Positions 36,814 to 45,949 of a stretch of 64,000 nt of DNA are shown here, piece by piece. How positions within the stretch are numbered: position 1 is the stretch's first letter; each line of letters begins with the position of its first letter. The DNA is from Fimbriimonas sp. (GTDB taxonomy: Bacteria > Armatimonadota > Fimbriimonadia > Fimbriimonadales > Fimbriimonadaceae). The stretch covers positions 31,827 through 95,826 of the forward strand of contig JARLGV010000071.1 of the NCBI GenBank assembly GCA_031292555.1, given 5' to 3'. The notes beneath the pieces were generated by a model, which had not been told where the DNA came from, ran no database searches, and saw only the letters and a list, made by a program, of their open reading frames with translations. Position numbers and translations under genes: made by a program.

Positions 36814-38157
36814 TCAGGAACGCAAGAACCAACTCCGATTCTCAAGGACGACTCGGATCAGGACGGCTGGATACTCGCAGTACTTGAGGCTTCCTTCCGG
36901 GCGGACAGACCCGTCCGGTTGCGGGTGATAGCGCTCCCGCCAGAAGCCGTCTTCTGCTGCCTTGCTTACGAGCCTCGCCGACTCGATCAACCGTTCTCGA
37001 GCCCCCATCCGCTTGCAGGCAAGCGATTCTACATACCAAGTCCTGCCCATCGACGCCACGTCGTTCGTCGGACTGATAGCTGCAAACGGCACCTTCTCGT
37101 CCTCCCAGTCTTGGTAGGCGAACGGTTTCGTAACCGTCGCGGTCGGCATATTTCCCGGCCAAAACGCCTTATCGGCGATCAACCTCGGCCACAGAATCTC
37201 GGTCTGCCCCTTCGTGGCGAGTCCAAAAGCGATCGCTGCCCAGTTCGTGTCGGAAAGGCCGTGCGAATCCACGAGACCGCGCTCGACGTGGATATACTCG
37301 CCGAAATGATCGTCCTTCCAGAATAGGTCTCGAAAGTGCTTTGAAAGGTTGTCGGCGGCCTTTGTCCACTGATCCGCCTCGTTCCGGCGCCCGAGCGACC
37401 TTTCGAGCCGGGCCAAATCGTGGAACGCTTCGACGGCATAGCATTGGGTTACCCCGTCCCATCCGTTGCGCGGCGGCTTCTCGGTATAGAATCCCGAGCC
37501 GGAGAGCAAGCCGTTCGGTGATATCTGACCCATCAGGTATCGTCCCGTCGCTTCGACCGACCCGATGTGTTCCTTGAGCCACTCCTTGTCCTTGGTCGCA
37601 TCCTCAATCTCTCGCGCCGTCAGGACGTAGCAGATTGGCCCAAGGGTTGCCAGAGGGTTCGACTCCAGTTCCCAGTGACGGAACAGCCCAACCCACTGCC
37701 GGGTCTCTTGGCTGGTTGCCGGCAACTCGGCACGCACGGGCGGCTTGTACGTGAAGCGATCTTCCGGATTGCGCATGCCGCGCAAGTAGGTGTCGCCTGC
37801 CTGAGTATCGCCAGTGAAGATCGCGAACGGGATGTTCCCATCGGCCCGTTGGGAGGCTCGCACGAAATCGAAATAGTCCTTGACCATACGAGTGCGTCCC
37901 ATGAGCAGATAGGCTCCCGCCATCTGCCAAGAGTCGAGACCAGGCCAGGTAGTGTCGGAGCCAAATCCTCCGCCGTCCGCATTGATACAAAAATGCCCCG
38001 GATACACCTTCTCCGTGGCGGCCGGTAGGAGATTCTTCTCCATCGCCTCTTTCACGCCAGTGCGCACGATGGAGTCGCGCACACGGACAATCCACCCATC
38101 GTCGACTCGAAGTCGGTTCATCGTCATTGCCACCGCCAGCAGGAACATTGCCGACAT
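36814..38157 (-). CDS. six-hairpin glycosidase-like protein
   Basis: A 447-residue protein with the alternating helix pattern of an alpha/alpha-barrel glycosidase. Likely active-site segments are TTWPGLDSWQMAGAY, WVGLFRHWELES, QCYAVEAFHDLARLE, DTNWAAIAFGLA and FAYQDWEDEKVP, with acidic residues at barrel-mouth positions. It resembles GH63/GH37/GH78-type catalytic domains, but I cannot name the family. A short hydrophobic N-terminus could be an uncleaved or weak signal. It diverges from the tandem PPC-like genes across 77 bp. Confidence 0.65.
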   Translation of the reverse strand: MSAMFLLAVAMTMNRLRVDDGWIVRVRDSIVRTGVKEAMEKNLLPAATEKVYPGHFCINADGGGFGSDTTWPGLDSWQMAGAYLLMGRTRMVKDYFDFVRASQRADGNIPFAIFTGDTQAGDTYLRGMRNPEDRFTYKPPVRAELPATSQETRQWVGLFRHWELESNPLATLGPICYVLTAREIEDATKDKEWLKEHIGSVEATGRYLMGQISPNGLLSGSGFYTEKPPRNGWDGVTQCYAVEAFHDLARLERSLGRRNEADQWTKAADNLSKHFRDLFWKDDHFGEYIHVERGLVDSHGLSDTNWAAIAFGLATKGQTEILWPRLIADKAFWPGNMPTATVTKPFAYQDWEDEKVPFAAISPTNDVASMGRTWYVESLACKRMGARERLIESARLVSKAAEDGFWRERYHPQPDGSVRPEGSLKYCEYPAVLIRVVLENRSWFLRS

Positions 38158-38173
38158 TATGGGCGAGGCGTCG

Positions 38174-38193
38174 AGGTTACAGTACGCTAACCT
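38174..38193. promoter_or_regulatory. inverted repeat in divergent control region
   Basis: AGGTTA (38174-38179) and TAACCT (38188-38193) form a perfect dyad with an 8-nt centre, 42 bp ahead of the first PPC-like gene and 16 bp from the divergent glycosidase start. It is a candidate operator. Confidence 0.35.
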
Positions 38194-38234
38194 TCCGTGA
38201 CCCTTGCGAATAACGAGGGCGTCATAAGGTCAAG

Positions 38235-40019
38235 ATGGTACGGCTCATGTCACTCATAGCGGTAGCTTCGCTCCTTTTTGGACGCGCCGCCGCTACCGAC
38301 GCCCAGAGCATGCAGAACAACGACCTGCGTGAGATGAGCGTCTCGGTCCGCCAAATCGAGCAAGGGATCAATCGATATGTTGTCGGTACGGAAATCCGAA
38401 GCGTTCTTACTCCCGGCGAGTTCTCCCGATTCGATCTTGCTTTAAGTCAGGGTCAAGTTGTGTTTGCGGAGGCACGCAGCGACGCTTTCGACCCTGTGCT
38501 CGACATCGTGGACTCGGCGGGACGCGTGGTCGCCACTAACGACGATCGATACCCTGGCGATCAACGACCCCTCCTGTTCTGGAGGTGCGATCGGAGCGGC
38601 AGCTACTCTATCCACGTTCACTGCTTCCACGACAAACTCGGGGGCCAGTTTTTCTTCCGGGACTCGGTCTACAACACGATCGACGTGCTCTCCGACCAGA
38701 AGGTCGATCAGGAGGTCGATACCGAATCACCTTTCCTCGTGCGGGTGTCGATGAAGGCCGGACAGATTAAGGAGATGGGCCACGAGGAGGGGGGCGACCA
38801 TCGGTACGACGGCATCGATTACTTCGAGTGGATTTCGCCGATTGGCCTGCCGGACCTCTCATACATGACGATCTTCCAGCCAGCCGTCTTCGCCCTGCTC
38901 GCTCCCGTATCCGGCGACTATTACGCGATGATGATGCCTCATCACAGCGACTCCCACCGCGCCCGAGTGAGGATCTGGATGCGCGAAATCGTTCCCGAAG
39001 CGCCGACGAAACAGGGGAACCGCTTGACGGCGATGGACCCGGCCGGTAAGAGTGCGATCTGGCGCGTCCACGTCAAGAAGAACGATCTGATCGAGACCCG
39101 CACGATCGGCCTGGATCGGAATTGCGTCTTCTCGACCTATGAGGTACCGGATCTGTCGAAGTTCGACCTGACCAAGCCGGAGGCGAATCCCTTCTTTCCT
39201 CAGCCCAATCGGCCCGCCGACGATAAGGGACCAGCATTTATGCCGGTTGGGATACGGTCGGATGATAACCGACTGTCGGTTTTCCATGTGTGGCGCGATG
39301 CCGACCTTTACTTGGCTTCGAACGGAGCATCCAAGGTCGCTAAGTCGTTCCAACTTCAGGTCGGGCCGGCGGCAACGAATCTGGCGGAGGCACGGAGAGA
39401 CACGGGTCGCCTTGAAATCGGCTCGACCGAATTCTGGACATTCGATGCCAAGGTCGGCGACGTGATGACGCTCGACATCGAGTCGCCGAACTTCAAGCAA
39501 CTTGTCTTGGTGTCCGATCCCGATATGCAGGAGCTGCGCCACTACGAAGCCGGGATCGATCAGCCATCCGATGTTTGGCGAATGGTCACTCAGAAGCCCG
39601 GACGCTATCTTGTTCGGCTGGCATGCTTGGGCAACGGCGGCAGCGGGGCCTATTCGATTTCGCGTAAGGTGCTCCACGCAAGAAGCCTTGCCCTTGGTCA
39701 ACCTGCGACGGGGCAGATCGGAGACCAGCAGGTCCAGGTATGGACCTTTCGAGCCAGCCCGGAAGCGCCGATACTCGTCCATTGGAAGTCGTCGAATTGG
39801 AACTACGAGGCCAACATCTATGATGATCACGGCCATCCGACAGATTTCCAGCGCGATGACATCGACCCTCACAACCGGTTCGGAATTCTCACGGTGAAGG
39901 AGCCCCAGACCTTCGTGATCGTCCTGACTGGAAGTCGCGACCAGGCCAACTACTCGATCGACCTCGAACCGATACCAAGCGAACATCCGATTACGAAGGC
40001 GGGAGGGAGCGCAAAGTGA
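38235..40019 (+). CDS. secreted PPC-domain-like protein, tandem paralogue 1
   Basis: A 594-residue exported protein (signal MVRLMSLIAVASLLFGRAAA). The N-terminal region after residue 40 has the pre-peptidase C-terminal (PPC) pattern: a strand ending TPGEFSRFDL, GQVVFAEARSDAFDPVLDIVD, TNDDRYPGDQRPLL and SGSYSIHVHC. A second similar beta-sandwich follows near residue 390 (STEFWTFDAKVGDVMTLDI), and a third at the end (VQVWTFRASPEAPILVHW). The next gene is a paralogue of nearly equal length, coupled by a GTGA overlap. Function is unknown; PPC domains are usually carried by secreted peptidases, but none is fused here. Confidence 0.75.
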   Translation: MVRLMSLIAVASLLFGRAAATDAQSMQNNDLREMSVSVRQIEQGINRYVVGTEIRSVLTPGEFSRFDLALSQGQVVFAEARSDAFDPVLDIVDSAGRVVATNDDRYPGDQRPLLFWRCDRSGSYSIHVHCFHDKLGGQFFFRDSVYNTIDVLSDQKVDQEVDTESPFLVRVSMKAGQIKEMGHEEGGDHRYDGIDYFEWISPIGLPDLSYMTIFQPAVFALLAPVSGDYYAMMMPHHSDSHRARVRIWMREIVPEAPTKQGNRLTAMDPAGKSAIWRVHVKKNDLIETRTIGLDRNCVFSTYEVPDLSKFDLTKPEANPFFPQPNRPADDKGPAFMPVGIRSDDNRLSVFHVWRDADLYLASNGASKVAKSFQLQVGPAATNLAEARRDTGRLEIGSTEFWTFDAKVGDVMTLDIESPNFKQLVLVSDPDMQELRHYEAGIDQPSDVWRMVTQKPGRYLVRLACLGNGGSGAYSISRKVLHARSLALGQPATGQIGDQQVQVWTFRASPEAPILVHWKSSNWNYEANIYDDHGHPTDFQRDDIDPHNRFGILTVKEPQTFVIVLTGSRDQANYSIDLEPIPSEHPITKAGGSAK

Positions 40020-41803
40020 AGAGTTTCAATTCGAATCGGGGATTCCAGGTGCTTTTCTCGCTCCCTAGAATCGCCGTTCTGGCGGCCGGCTTGGCCCTAT
40101 GCGGAATGGTGTCGGCACAAGAGGGAATTCTGAGCGCACCTGGACCAGGAGGGGATTCCATTGACCGGGAGATCCGCGGCTATCTTAACAGCCGGGAGAT
40201 CAAGAGCGTGCTGACCCCAGGAGAGTTCTCGGTCTTTCCTCTGAAGCTGAAGGAGAACCAAGTCGTGGTAGCAGAGGCCTGGAGCGACGACTTCGATCCC
40301 GGTCTCGAAATCGTTGACGACAAATCGAAGGTCATGGCGCATAACGACGACCGATGGCCTGGCGACCAGAGCCCACTCCTCTTCTGGCGCTGCCAAACAG
40401 CCGGCGACTACGAGTTGCACATCCGGTGTTACCATGACAAGACGGGTGGTCCGTTCTTCGTACGATTCAACGTTTACGACTCGATCGACCTTGGCGGTGG
40501 CGACAAGGTTGAGACGGAAGTGGACAATCACAAGCCGCTGTTGTTTCGCGTGCCAATGCAAGCAGGACAGATAAAGACAGTCCAGAACGAGATAGGGGGC
40601 GATCACAACTACATGCCGCTTGACTTCAATCGAGTTATCGCTCCCGGCGGTATGCCCGATCTGAATCTGTCAGAGCCGATTCGGCCGATCTGCGGTGACT
40701 ACGTTCTATTCGCTCCTGCAACCGGCGACTATTACTTCATGGAGACGCCCAACGCTCAAGATCGGGGCAAGGGCAAGATCCGCGTGTGGGCCAGTGAGGT
40801 CGTTGCCAGAACGTTACTGCCTGAAGGCAGTTCACGGGTTGGATCGGCAAGCACGCGCAATGCAGCGGTTTGGGAACTCGACCTCAAGAAGGGCGACCTC
40901 ATTCACGCTACCGCGACCGGCCTGGACCGGAAGTGCTCGTTCGTCGTTGCCGAAATCCCCGATATCTCGAAGGTCGACCTTTCGAAGCCCGACAAGAACC
41001 CGTTCATTCCGCGCCCCGGCCATCCGCTTTTCGATCCCGGACAAGCCTTCGATTCGCTTCCGGCCCGCGAGGGAGATGTGCGCGAATTCGTTGTACAGGC
41101 GCGCCGCGACGTGCACCTGTGGATCGGCTCGAATGGGGACGGCCCGAATGACAAGCAGTATTCGGTAACCGTGGCTCCGGCTGCGTCCGACCTCGCAGAC
41201 GGCCGATCCTCGTCTGGCAAACTCCGAGTCGCCGCAACCGATTATTGGTCCTTCGATGCCCAACCGGGTAACGTATTGAGCCTCCGATCCGGGACCTCCG
41301 GGTTCACCGGCACGGTGATCGTTCGCGACCCAGACCTAAACGAGATTCGGCACTCCGACGGCGATATCGACGAGACGTCACAAGACTGGCGCATGGTCGC
41401 GACCAAGCCCGGCCGATACCTGGTTGCCGTAAGTTGCCTCGGCAATGGAGGCAGCGGTTCGTACTCACTTGAACGACATGTCGTACCTGCCCAACCGTTC
41501 GACGCCACTCACCCCGCTAAGGGTGCCATCAAGGACGGCGAGATCCAAGTTTGGAAGTTCAACACCACTCCCGACAAGCCGGTCTTCGTCCACTGGACAT
41601 CGTCGAACTGGGACTACGACGTGAACATCTACGACGACAAAGGAAATCCTGCCGATTTTCAACGCCAGCCGACAGACCAGCACAACCGATATGGCCTATT
41701 GAAAGTGTCCAGCCCCCTGACGTATTTGATCGTTCTTACTGGGAACCAAAAACCGGGAAGCTACGCGATCAGCTTGGGTCCGATTCCTGGCTTGGCCCAG
41801 TAG
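40016..41803 (+). CDS. secreted PPC-domain-like protein, tandem paralogue 2
   Basis: A 595-residue paralogue of the preceding gene with the same order of domains: PPC-type N-terminus (TPGEFSVFPLKL, DDFDPGLEIVDD, HNDDRWPGDQSPLLFWRC), a middle sandwich (ATDYWSFDAQPGNVLSL) and the conserved end (FVHWTSSNWDYDVNIYDDKG, then DFQR and HNRYG). The GTG at 40016 overlaps the first gene's stop. The signal peptide is long (core IAVLAAGLALCGMVSA). The pair arose by local duplication and is probably made from one transcript. Confidence 0.75.
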   Translation: MKSFNSNRGFQVLFSLPRIAVLAAGLALCGMVSAQEGILSAPGPGGDSIDREIRGYLNSREIKSVLTPGEFSVFPLKLKENQVVVAEAWSDDFDPGLEIVDDKSKVMAHNDDRWPGDQSPLLFWRCQTAGDYELHIRCYHDKTGGPFFVRFNVYDSIDLGGGDKVETEVDNHKPLLFRVPMQAGQIKTVQNEIGGDHNYMPLDFNRVIAPGGMPDLNLSEPIRPICGDYVLFAPATGDYYFMETPNAQDRGKGKIRVWASEVVARTLLPEGSSRVGSASTRNAAVWELDLKKGDLIHATATGLDRKCSFVVAEIPDISKVDLSKPDKNPFIPRPGHPLFDPGQAFDSLPAREGDVREFVVQARRDVHLWIGSNGDGPNDKQYSVTVAPAASDLADGRSSSGKLRVAATDYWSFDAQPGNVLSLRSGTSGFTGTVIVRDPDLNEIRHSDGDIDETSQDWRMVATKPGRYLVAVSCLGNGGSGSYSLERHVVPAQPFDATHPAKGAIKDGEIQVWKFNTTPDKPVFVHWTSSNWDYDVNIYDDKGNPADFQRQPTDQHNRYGLLKVSSPLTYLIVLTGNQKPGSYAISLGPIPGLAQ

Positions 41804-41877
41804 TGCATGGTCGCTGCGCTCGGGGTGGTCGATGCGCTCCCGGTGGGCGCTTCGCGTTGGGCGGGGGGATGGACAGG

Positions 41878-42567
41878 TCAGGCGGTGGCGATTGTGCCGA
41901 CGGTTTCGGGCAACTGGTCCGGGGATATACAAAGTGCGACCGCACCAGCGGCTTCTAGTTCCTGCCTCGAACCATAGCCATACAATACGCCGATCGCCGA
42001 CATGCCGTGGTGGTGCGCTCCGAGGATGTCGTGCTCTCGGTCGCCGATCATCAGTGCATCTTCGGCCCTGATCGCGTGAGCGGACAGCGCGTCCTCGATG
42101 ACTTCGTGTTTCTCGATCCTCGTTCCACTTAGGTTGCTGCCGTAAGTTGCTTCGAAGAACTCTGCCAAGTTGAACCGATCCAGAATCCGATCCGCGAACG
42201 GCTTCGGCTTGCCTGTAGCCAGGTAAAGCGGATAGCCTTGCCCACGCAACACTTCCAGGGCCCCTGGAATCCCCGGATACACCTCGTTCTCAAACAAGCC
42301 GACCGCGCTGTATCGCTCGCGAAACAGCTTCAGACATCGATCGATTTCGGCCGGATCGTCAGTCTGGAGGATTCGTCCGAGGCTTTGCTGGATTGGGGGG
42401 CCGACGATGAACCTCAAGTCGTTCACGGCAGGCAAAGGGCGATCCATCCGTTCGAGCGCCGACAGCACGGAGCGGGAAAGACCGGGAAATGGGTCGGTGA
42501 GCGTCCCGTCCAGATCGAACAGCAAAGCTCTCCCGATGGAAAGCCCAGAGATCTCGCCTTTGGACAC
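41878..42567 (-). CDS. HAD-superfamily phosphatase (phosphoglycolate phosphatase-like)
   Basis: A 229-residue HAD hydrolase. Motif I is LFDLDGTLTDP (nucleophile Asp, acid Asp), motif II the T in LATGKPK, motif III the K of that segment, and motif IV GDREHDILGAHHHG. A helical cap lies between. The GH-D-x-x-A tail and the overall fit are those of Gph/PGP-like phosphatases; the substrate could be 2-phosphoglycolate or a sugar phosphate. The start is a GTG at 42567, one base after the stop of the upstream gene, so the two form an operon. Confidence 0.85.
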   Translation of the reverse strand: MSKGEISGLSIGRALLFDLDGTLTDPFPGLSRSVLSALERMDRPLPAVNDLRFIVGPPIQQSLGRILQTDDPAEIDRCLKLFRERYSAVGLFENEVYPGIPGALEVLRGQGYPLYLATGKPKPFADRILDRFNLAEFFEATYGSNLSGTRIEKHEVIEDALSAHAIRAEDALMIGDREHDILGAHHHGMSAIGVLYGYGSRQELEAAGAVALCISPDQLPETVGTIATA

Positions 42568-42568
42568 G

Positions 42569-43048
42569 CTAACGAGCGCGCCTCTGCTTCATCTTCCCTG
42601 CATCGAACAACAGCCGGCAGGCAGCCTCGAAATCGCCAGGAGTAGCAAACGCTTCCCGAGGAATGAGTATCCAGTGGCTCTTCATTGCCCAGACCCGAAT
42701 TCCCTCCGGAATCGTGTCGAAAGAGGCCATATCGCTATATCGACTCAGACTTCGCCGCACACCTCCTGAGAGTTGTTCCAGGCTATCCTCCGTGAAGCGG
42801 GTCACATACGGAATATTGTTTAGCGGCGAATCCAGTACCCGCTGAACCCCCTTCCCGACCGCCATCGGGAGCATAACGGCAAAAACGATGAATGCGATGG
42901 CGGCAGCCGGATACTGGCCCCCAATCGCCAGCGAAACGACCCCCACGAATGCAAACAACTCGATCGGCCAGAATCGCACAAAATTCGTGCGGTAAATGGC
43001 TCCCCTAAACTTCAATCGATCGATGCGATACTCCGACGTCTCCACCAT
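42569..43048 (-). CDS. YcxB-like small membrane protein
   Basis: A 159-residue protein with two hydrophobic helices (about residues 27-62) and a compact C-terminal domain (ADTIPEGIRVWAMKSHWILIP-like strand pattern). The ATG at 43048 is directly preceded by GGAGG; a GTG at codon 2 would have better spacing. It shares its layout with the protein at 21967. It is the first gene of a pair with the HAD phosphatase and diverges from the transglutaminase-esterase gene. The same reading frame continues much further upstream on this strand, but only as an accidental antisense frame of the gene at 43133. Confidence 0.6.
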   Translation of the reverse strand: MVETSEYRIDRLKFRGAIYRTNFVRFWPIELFAFVGVVSLAIGGQYPAAAIAFIVFAVMLPMAVGKGVQRVLDSPLNNIPYVTRFTEDSLEQLSGGVRRSLSRYSDMASFDTIPEGIRVWAMKSHWILIPREAFATPGDFEAACRLLFDAGKMKQRRAR

Positions 43049-43132
43049 CCTCCGCAAAGGGTACCGAATCGACTGAACTGCCGGTCTGCATCCGCCCCGG
43101 GTCTCTCTGCACCCGGTAAGATTCCCCGTAAG

Positions 43133-45448
43133 ATGATCGCGACGAGTTCCCTGATCTGCATCGTCCTCGCATTGGGCGCGACCTTGGCCGTCCAGACGCC
43201 AAAAGAACCGGCAAAGTCGCGCAGCAACCCACCAACGCTGGAGTCCTCGCTCTTGCGCGCTCCGGATCGGAGCGCCGAGTGGAATGCATGGCTGCAATCG
43301 CTTCCTGCCGACGAGCGGAAGGGTGGCGAATACTTGCTCACCTATATGCCGGTTTCGGATCTCAAGCACCTGAAGGTGTCGTACTTGTCGAGCGCACTGG
43401 AACTGGCATACCATGCCCGCACGACGCTTCCGTGGGGCAAGAGAATCCCTCTGGACGTCTTTCTCGACTCCGTCCTTCCCTACTCGAGCGTCACCGAGCC
43501 GCGTCAGTCGATGCGGGCCGAATTTCAGCAGAAGTATTTGCCCCTGGTTGCGAGTTCCAAGACGCCGGGTGAAGCGGCACTCGCGGTCAACAGATCGCTC
43601 TTCAAGGACTACAAGGTCACCTATAACACGCGCCGGCTTCGGACCGATCAGAGTCCCCCCGAGACGATCGCTCAGGGCATGGCGACTTGCACCGGCCTCT
43701 CGGTGATGCTCGTGGACGCACTCCGAGCAGTAGGCGTTCCTTCGCGATTGGCGGGCATCCACTCGTGGCCGGGCCGAGGAGGAAACCACACTTGGGTCGA
43801 GGTCTGGGACAAGGGCACATGGCACTTCGTTGGTGCAGCCGAGCCAGACGACGCCGGTCTGGACCATGCCTGGTTCGGCGACGAGGCGGGCCGCGCGATC
43901 GCCGCGAAACCCGAGAACTCGATCTGGGCGGCAACCTATCGGGACGATGGCACCTACTTCCCGATGGTTTGGGCGCCCGAAGCGAGAGTTCCGGCAGTGA
44001 ACGTGACCAAGCGCTACAACAAGCGCCTGCTCGATCTCTCCCCGCGCCTCATGGTGGAAGTGAAGAAGGGCGGCGAGCGCGTCATCGCGGATGTGATCGC
44101 CTACAATGCTGCGACCGGCGACCGGTGCCTTATCGGCAAGAGCAAGGGTCCGCAGGCCGACATCAACCTCCACCTGGCCGCTCCAGTGACGAAAGGGGGC
44201 GAGTACCTCGTGACCACCGAGTATGCCGGACAAAGTGCCACGGCGATCGCCAAAGTCGATCAGGACACCGTTGTGCGCATCGATCTCGACAATCCGTCGG
44301 CGGGAGGCATTGAAGCGGTACTCGCCGATCGATTCAGCGGAGATACTGGAAAGGCGGAAGCGGCTCGGAAGCTCATCGAGAAGCTGCCCTTCGACGAGGC
44401 CACCGCCCGAGCCGCGTGGACCGCGTTTCGGTCGGCTCCCGACGCCGAACTCAAGAAGGAGTTCGACGCAAAGACGGTTTCGACGCCCGATCGCACGAGC
44501 CCGTATCTTTGGCGCACCGTTGGGACCAAGCCCGAACATGGCTGGGGCCTCGTCATCGCGATGCACGGGGGCGGAAATGCGCCGAAGCAGGTGAACGATG
44601 GCGAGTGGAAGTACATGTTCCGGGGCTACTACAAAGACCACGCCGAAGCCGGCGGCTATGTCTATCTCGCCCTGCGCGCTCCGAACGACACGTGGAACGG
44701 TTTCTACGACGACGCGATCTGCCCTCTGATCGAGCGGCTCATTCTCCAATTCGTGAAGTTCGCCGACGTCGATCCCAGCCGAGTCTACGCGTGTGGAGCA
44801 TCGCATGGCGGCTACGGCGCCTACGTGATCGGGCCCAAGATTCCGTACCGATTCGCTGCCGTACATCCCGCCGCGTCTGCCGCCACCGACGGCGAGACCG
44901 AGGGCGTCAATTTGCGCAACCTTCGATTCACGTGGGCGGTTGGCGAGAATGATAAAGATTACGGTCGAATCGATCGGTGTCGCGCATTCGAGAAGCAATG
45001 GGAGGATTGGCGCAAGGAATACGGAGGATTCGACGGCGGACTAGAAGTAGTTCCCGGTCACGGTCACCTGATCAACGACTTCGAGGCGAACAAAACCGCC
45101 GAGTTTCTGAAGTTCACGCGGAACGCGACTCCAAGCCGAGTGATCTGGGTCCAAACCGACACCGTCCTCCATCGGTTCTACTGGCTCGAATCGCTCGCTC
45201 CGAAGCCGAAGGGTCGAATCGACGCGAACATTGCGAAGAACACGATTACGCTGAAAACGTCGGACCAGGGCGAGATCGCCTTGTGGCTGTCGCCCTCGCT
45301 TGTAGATCTGAAGAAGCCGGTCGTCGTGATCCGCGACGGCAAGCGAACCGCTTTCCGCCTGAAGCCTTCCCTTCAGACCTATGCCGACGGCCTAGCCGAA
45401 ACCGGCGATCCGGCACTAACGGCGCCGGTCAGGGTGGTGGTTAAGTAG
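43133..45448 (+). CDS. transglutaminase-like and alpha/beta-hydrolase fusion protein
   Basis: A 771-residue secreted protein (signal SLICIVLALGATLA) made of two enzyme-like parts. Residues about 100-260 form a transglutaminase-like core with Cys186 in ATCTGLSVMLVDALRAVGVPS (partial), His in GNHTWVEVW and Asp in the AAEPDDAG segment. Residues about 440-690 form an alpha/beta hydrolase of the esterase/PHB-depolymerase type: LVIAMHGGGN, nucleophile Ser557 in ACGASHGGYGA, and His in PGHGHLI. A C-terminal beta segment follows. Transglutaminase-like domains in bacteria are often cysteine proteases, so this may be a two-step peptide/ester hydrolase. All predicted catalytic residues are present. Confidence 0.8.
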   Translation: MIATSSLICIVLALGATLAVQTPKEPAKSRSNPPTLESSLLRAPDRSAEWNAWLQSLPADERKGGEYLLTYMPVSDLKHLKVSYLSSALELAYHARTTLPWGKRIPLDVFLDSVLPYSSVTEPRQSMRAEFQQKYLPLVASSKTPGEAALAVNRSLFKDYKVTYNTRRLRTDQSPPETIAQGMATCTGLSVMLVDALRAVGVPSRLAGIHSWPGRGGNHTWVEVWDKGTWHFVGAAEPDDAGLDHAWFGDEAGRAIAAKPENSIWAATYRDDGTYFPMVWAPEARVPAVNVTKRYNKRLLDLSPRLMVEVKKGGERVIADVIAYNAATGDRCLIGKSKGPQADINLHLAAPVTKGGEYLVTTEYAGQSATAIAKVDQDTVVRIDLDNPSAGGIEAVLADRFSGDTGKAEAARKLIEKLPFDEATARAAWTAFRSAPDAELKKEFDAKTVSTPDRTSPYLWRTVGTKPEHGWGLVIAMHGGGNAPKQVNDGEWKYMFRGYYKDHAEAGGYVYLALRAPNDTWNGFYDDAICPLIERLILQFVKFADVDPSRVYACGASHGGYGAYVIGPKIPYRFAAVHPAASAATDGETEGVNLRNLRFTWAVGENDKDYGRIDRCRAFEKQWEDWRKEYGGFDGGLEVVPGHGHLINDFEANKTAEFLKFTRNATPSRVIWVQTDTVLHRFYWLESLAPKPKGRIDANIAKNTITLKTSDQGEIALWLSPSLVDLKKPVVVIRDGKRTAFRLKPSLQTYADGLAETGDPALTAPVRVVVK

Positions 45449-45949
45449 AGCACCCATTCTCGGAGACCCCCTGGAACTGCCCTCGCTCACTTAGTGTGCA
45501 TAGCTCGCTTTAGGCCACGTCCGGCCCGGAATGCAATCGGTAGGTCGATGGTGGGTCCCCTTAGGAGCCTGTTGCGAGCCAGTGCGCTTGACGTGGGCTG
45601 GTAGTCGGGCTCCCTCGCCCCCAAGCGAAGCGGCGCGGGAGAGGGCCGGGGCGAGGGGGCTTCGCTAAGTCGCCGACGTAGTCGGAAGTCCTTGATTCGG
45701 TTCGACCTTGTTCATAGTTAGGGCCTGTTACAGAGCACCGAACACCATACGTTTGAGATGAGCTAAGGAGCCAGAGGCGCGATTCGACCACCTCCCCCAC
45801 CCCGCCTTTCTCATGGAGAGCGAGCCCGCCGTCCGGGTGTGGAAAACCTGTGCGGTTGACTGAGTCCTTCTATCGCTTGCTTCCCGACAGTTGAGCGACG
45901 CCGATCTATAGGCTAGAGACCACCCTTGGCACTAATCCCCTTGCCTCGA
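45449..45949. other. gene-free intergenic region with GC-rich palindrome
   Basis: This 501-bp stretch lies between two convergent genes. I see no coding pattern. It holds the strong stem listed separately at 45609-45660, and further C-rich runs near 45790-45830. Confidence 0.6.
45609..45660. repeat. REP-like GC-rich stem-loop
   Basis: The arms 45609-45621 and 45648-45660 pair over 13 bp with one G-T. The loop of 26 nt is also GC-rich. Position between convergent genes and the lack of a T tract suggest a palindromic repeat element or a structural terminator rather than a standard intrinsic terminator. Confidence 0.5.

Noticed and set aside
36748..37326. Plus-strand frame of 192 codons inside the six-hairpin glycosidase gene
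   Set aside because: Antisense frame without start signal or motif, caused by codon bias of the real gene.
42569..44998. An 809-codon minus-strand open frame covering the transglutaminase-esterase gene
   Set aside because: Only its last 159 codons (42569-43048) have protein features; the rest is antisense to a gene with clear catalytic motifs and has accidental Arg/His-rich text.
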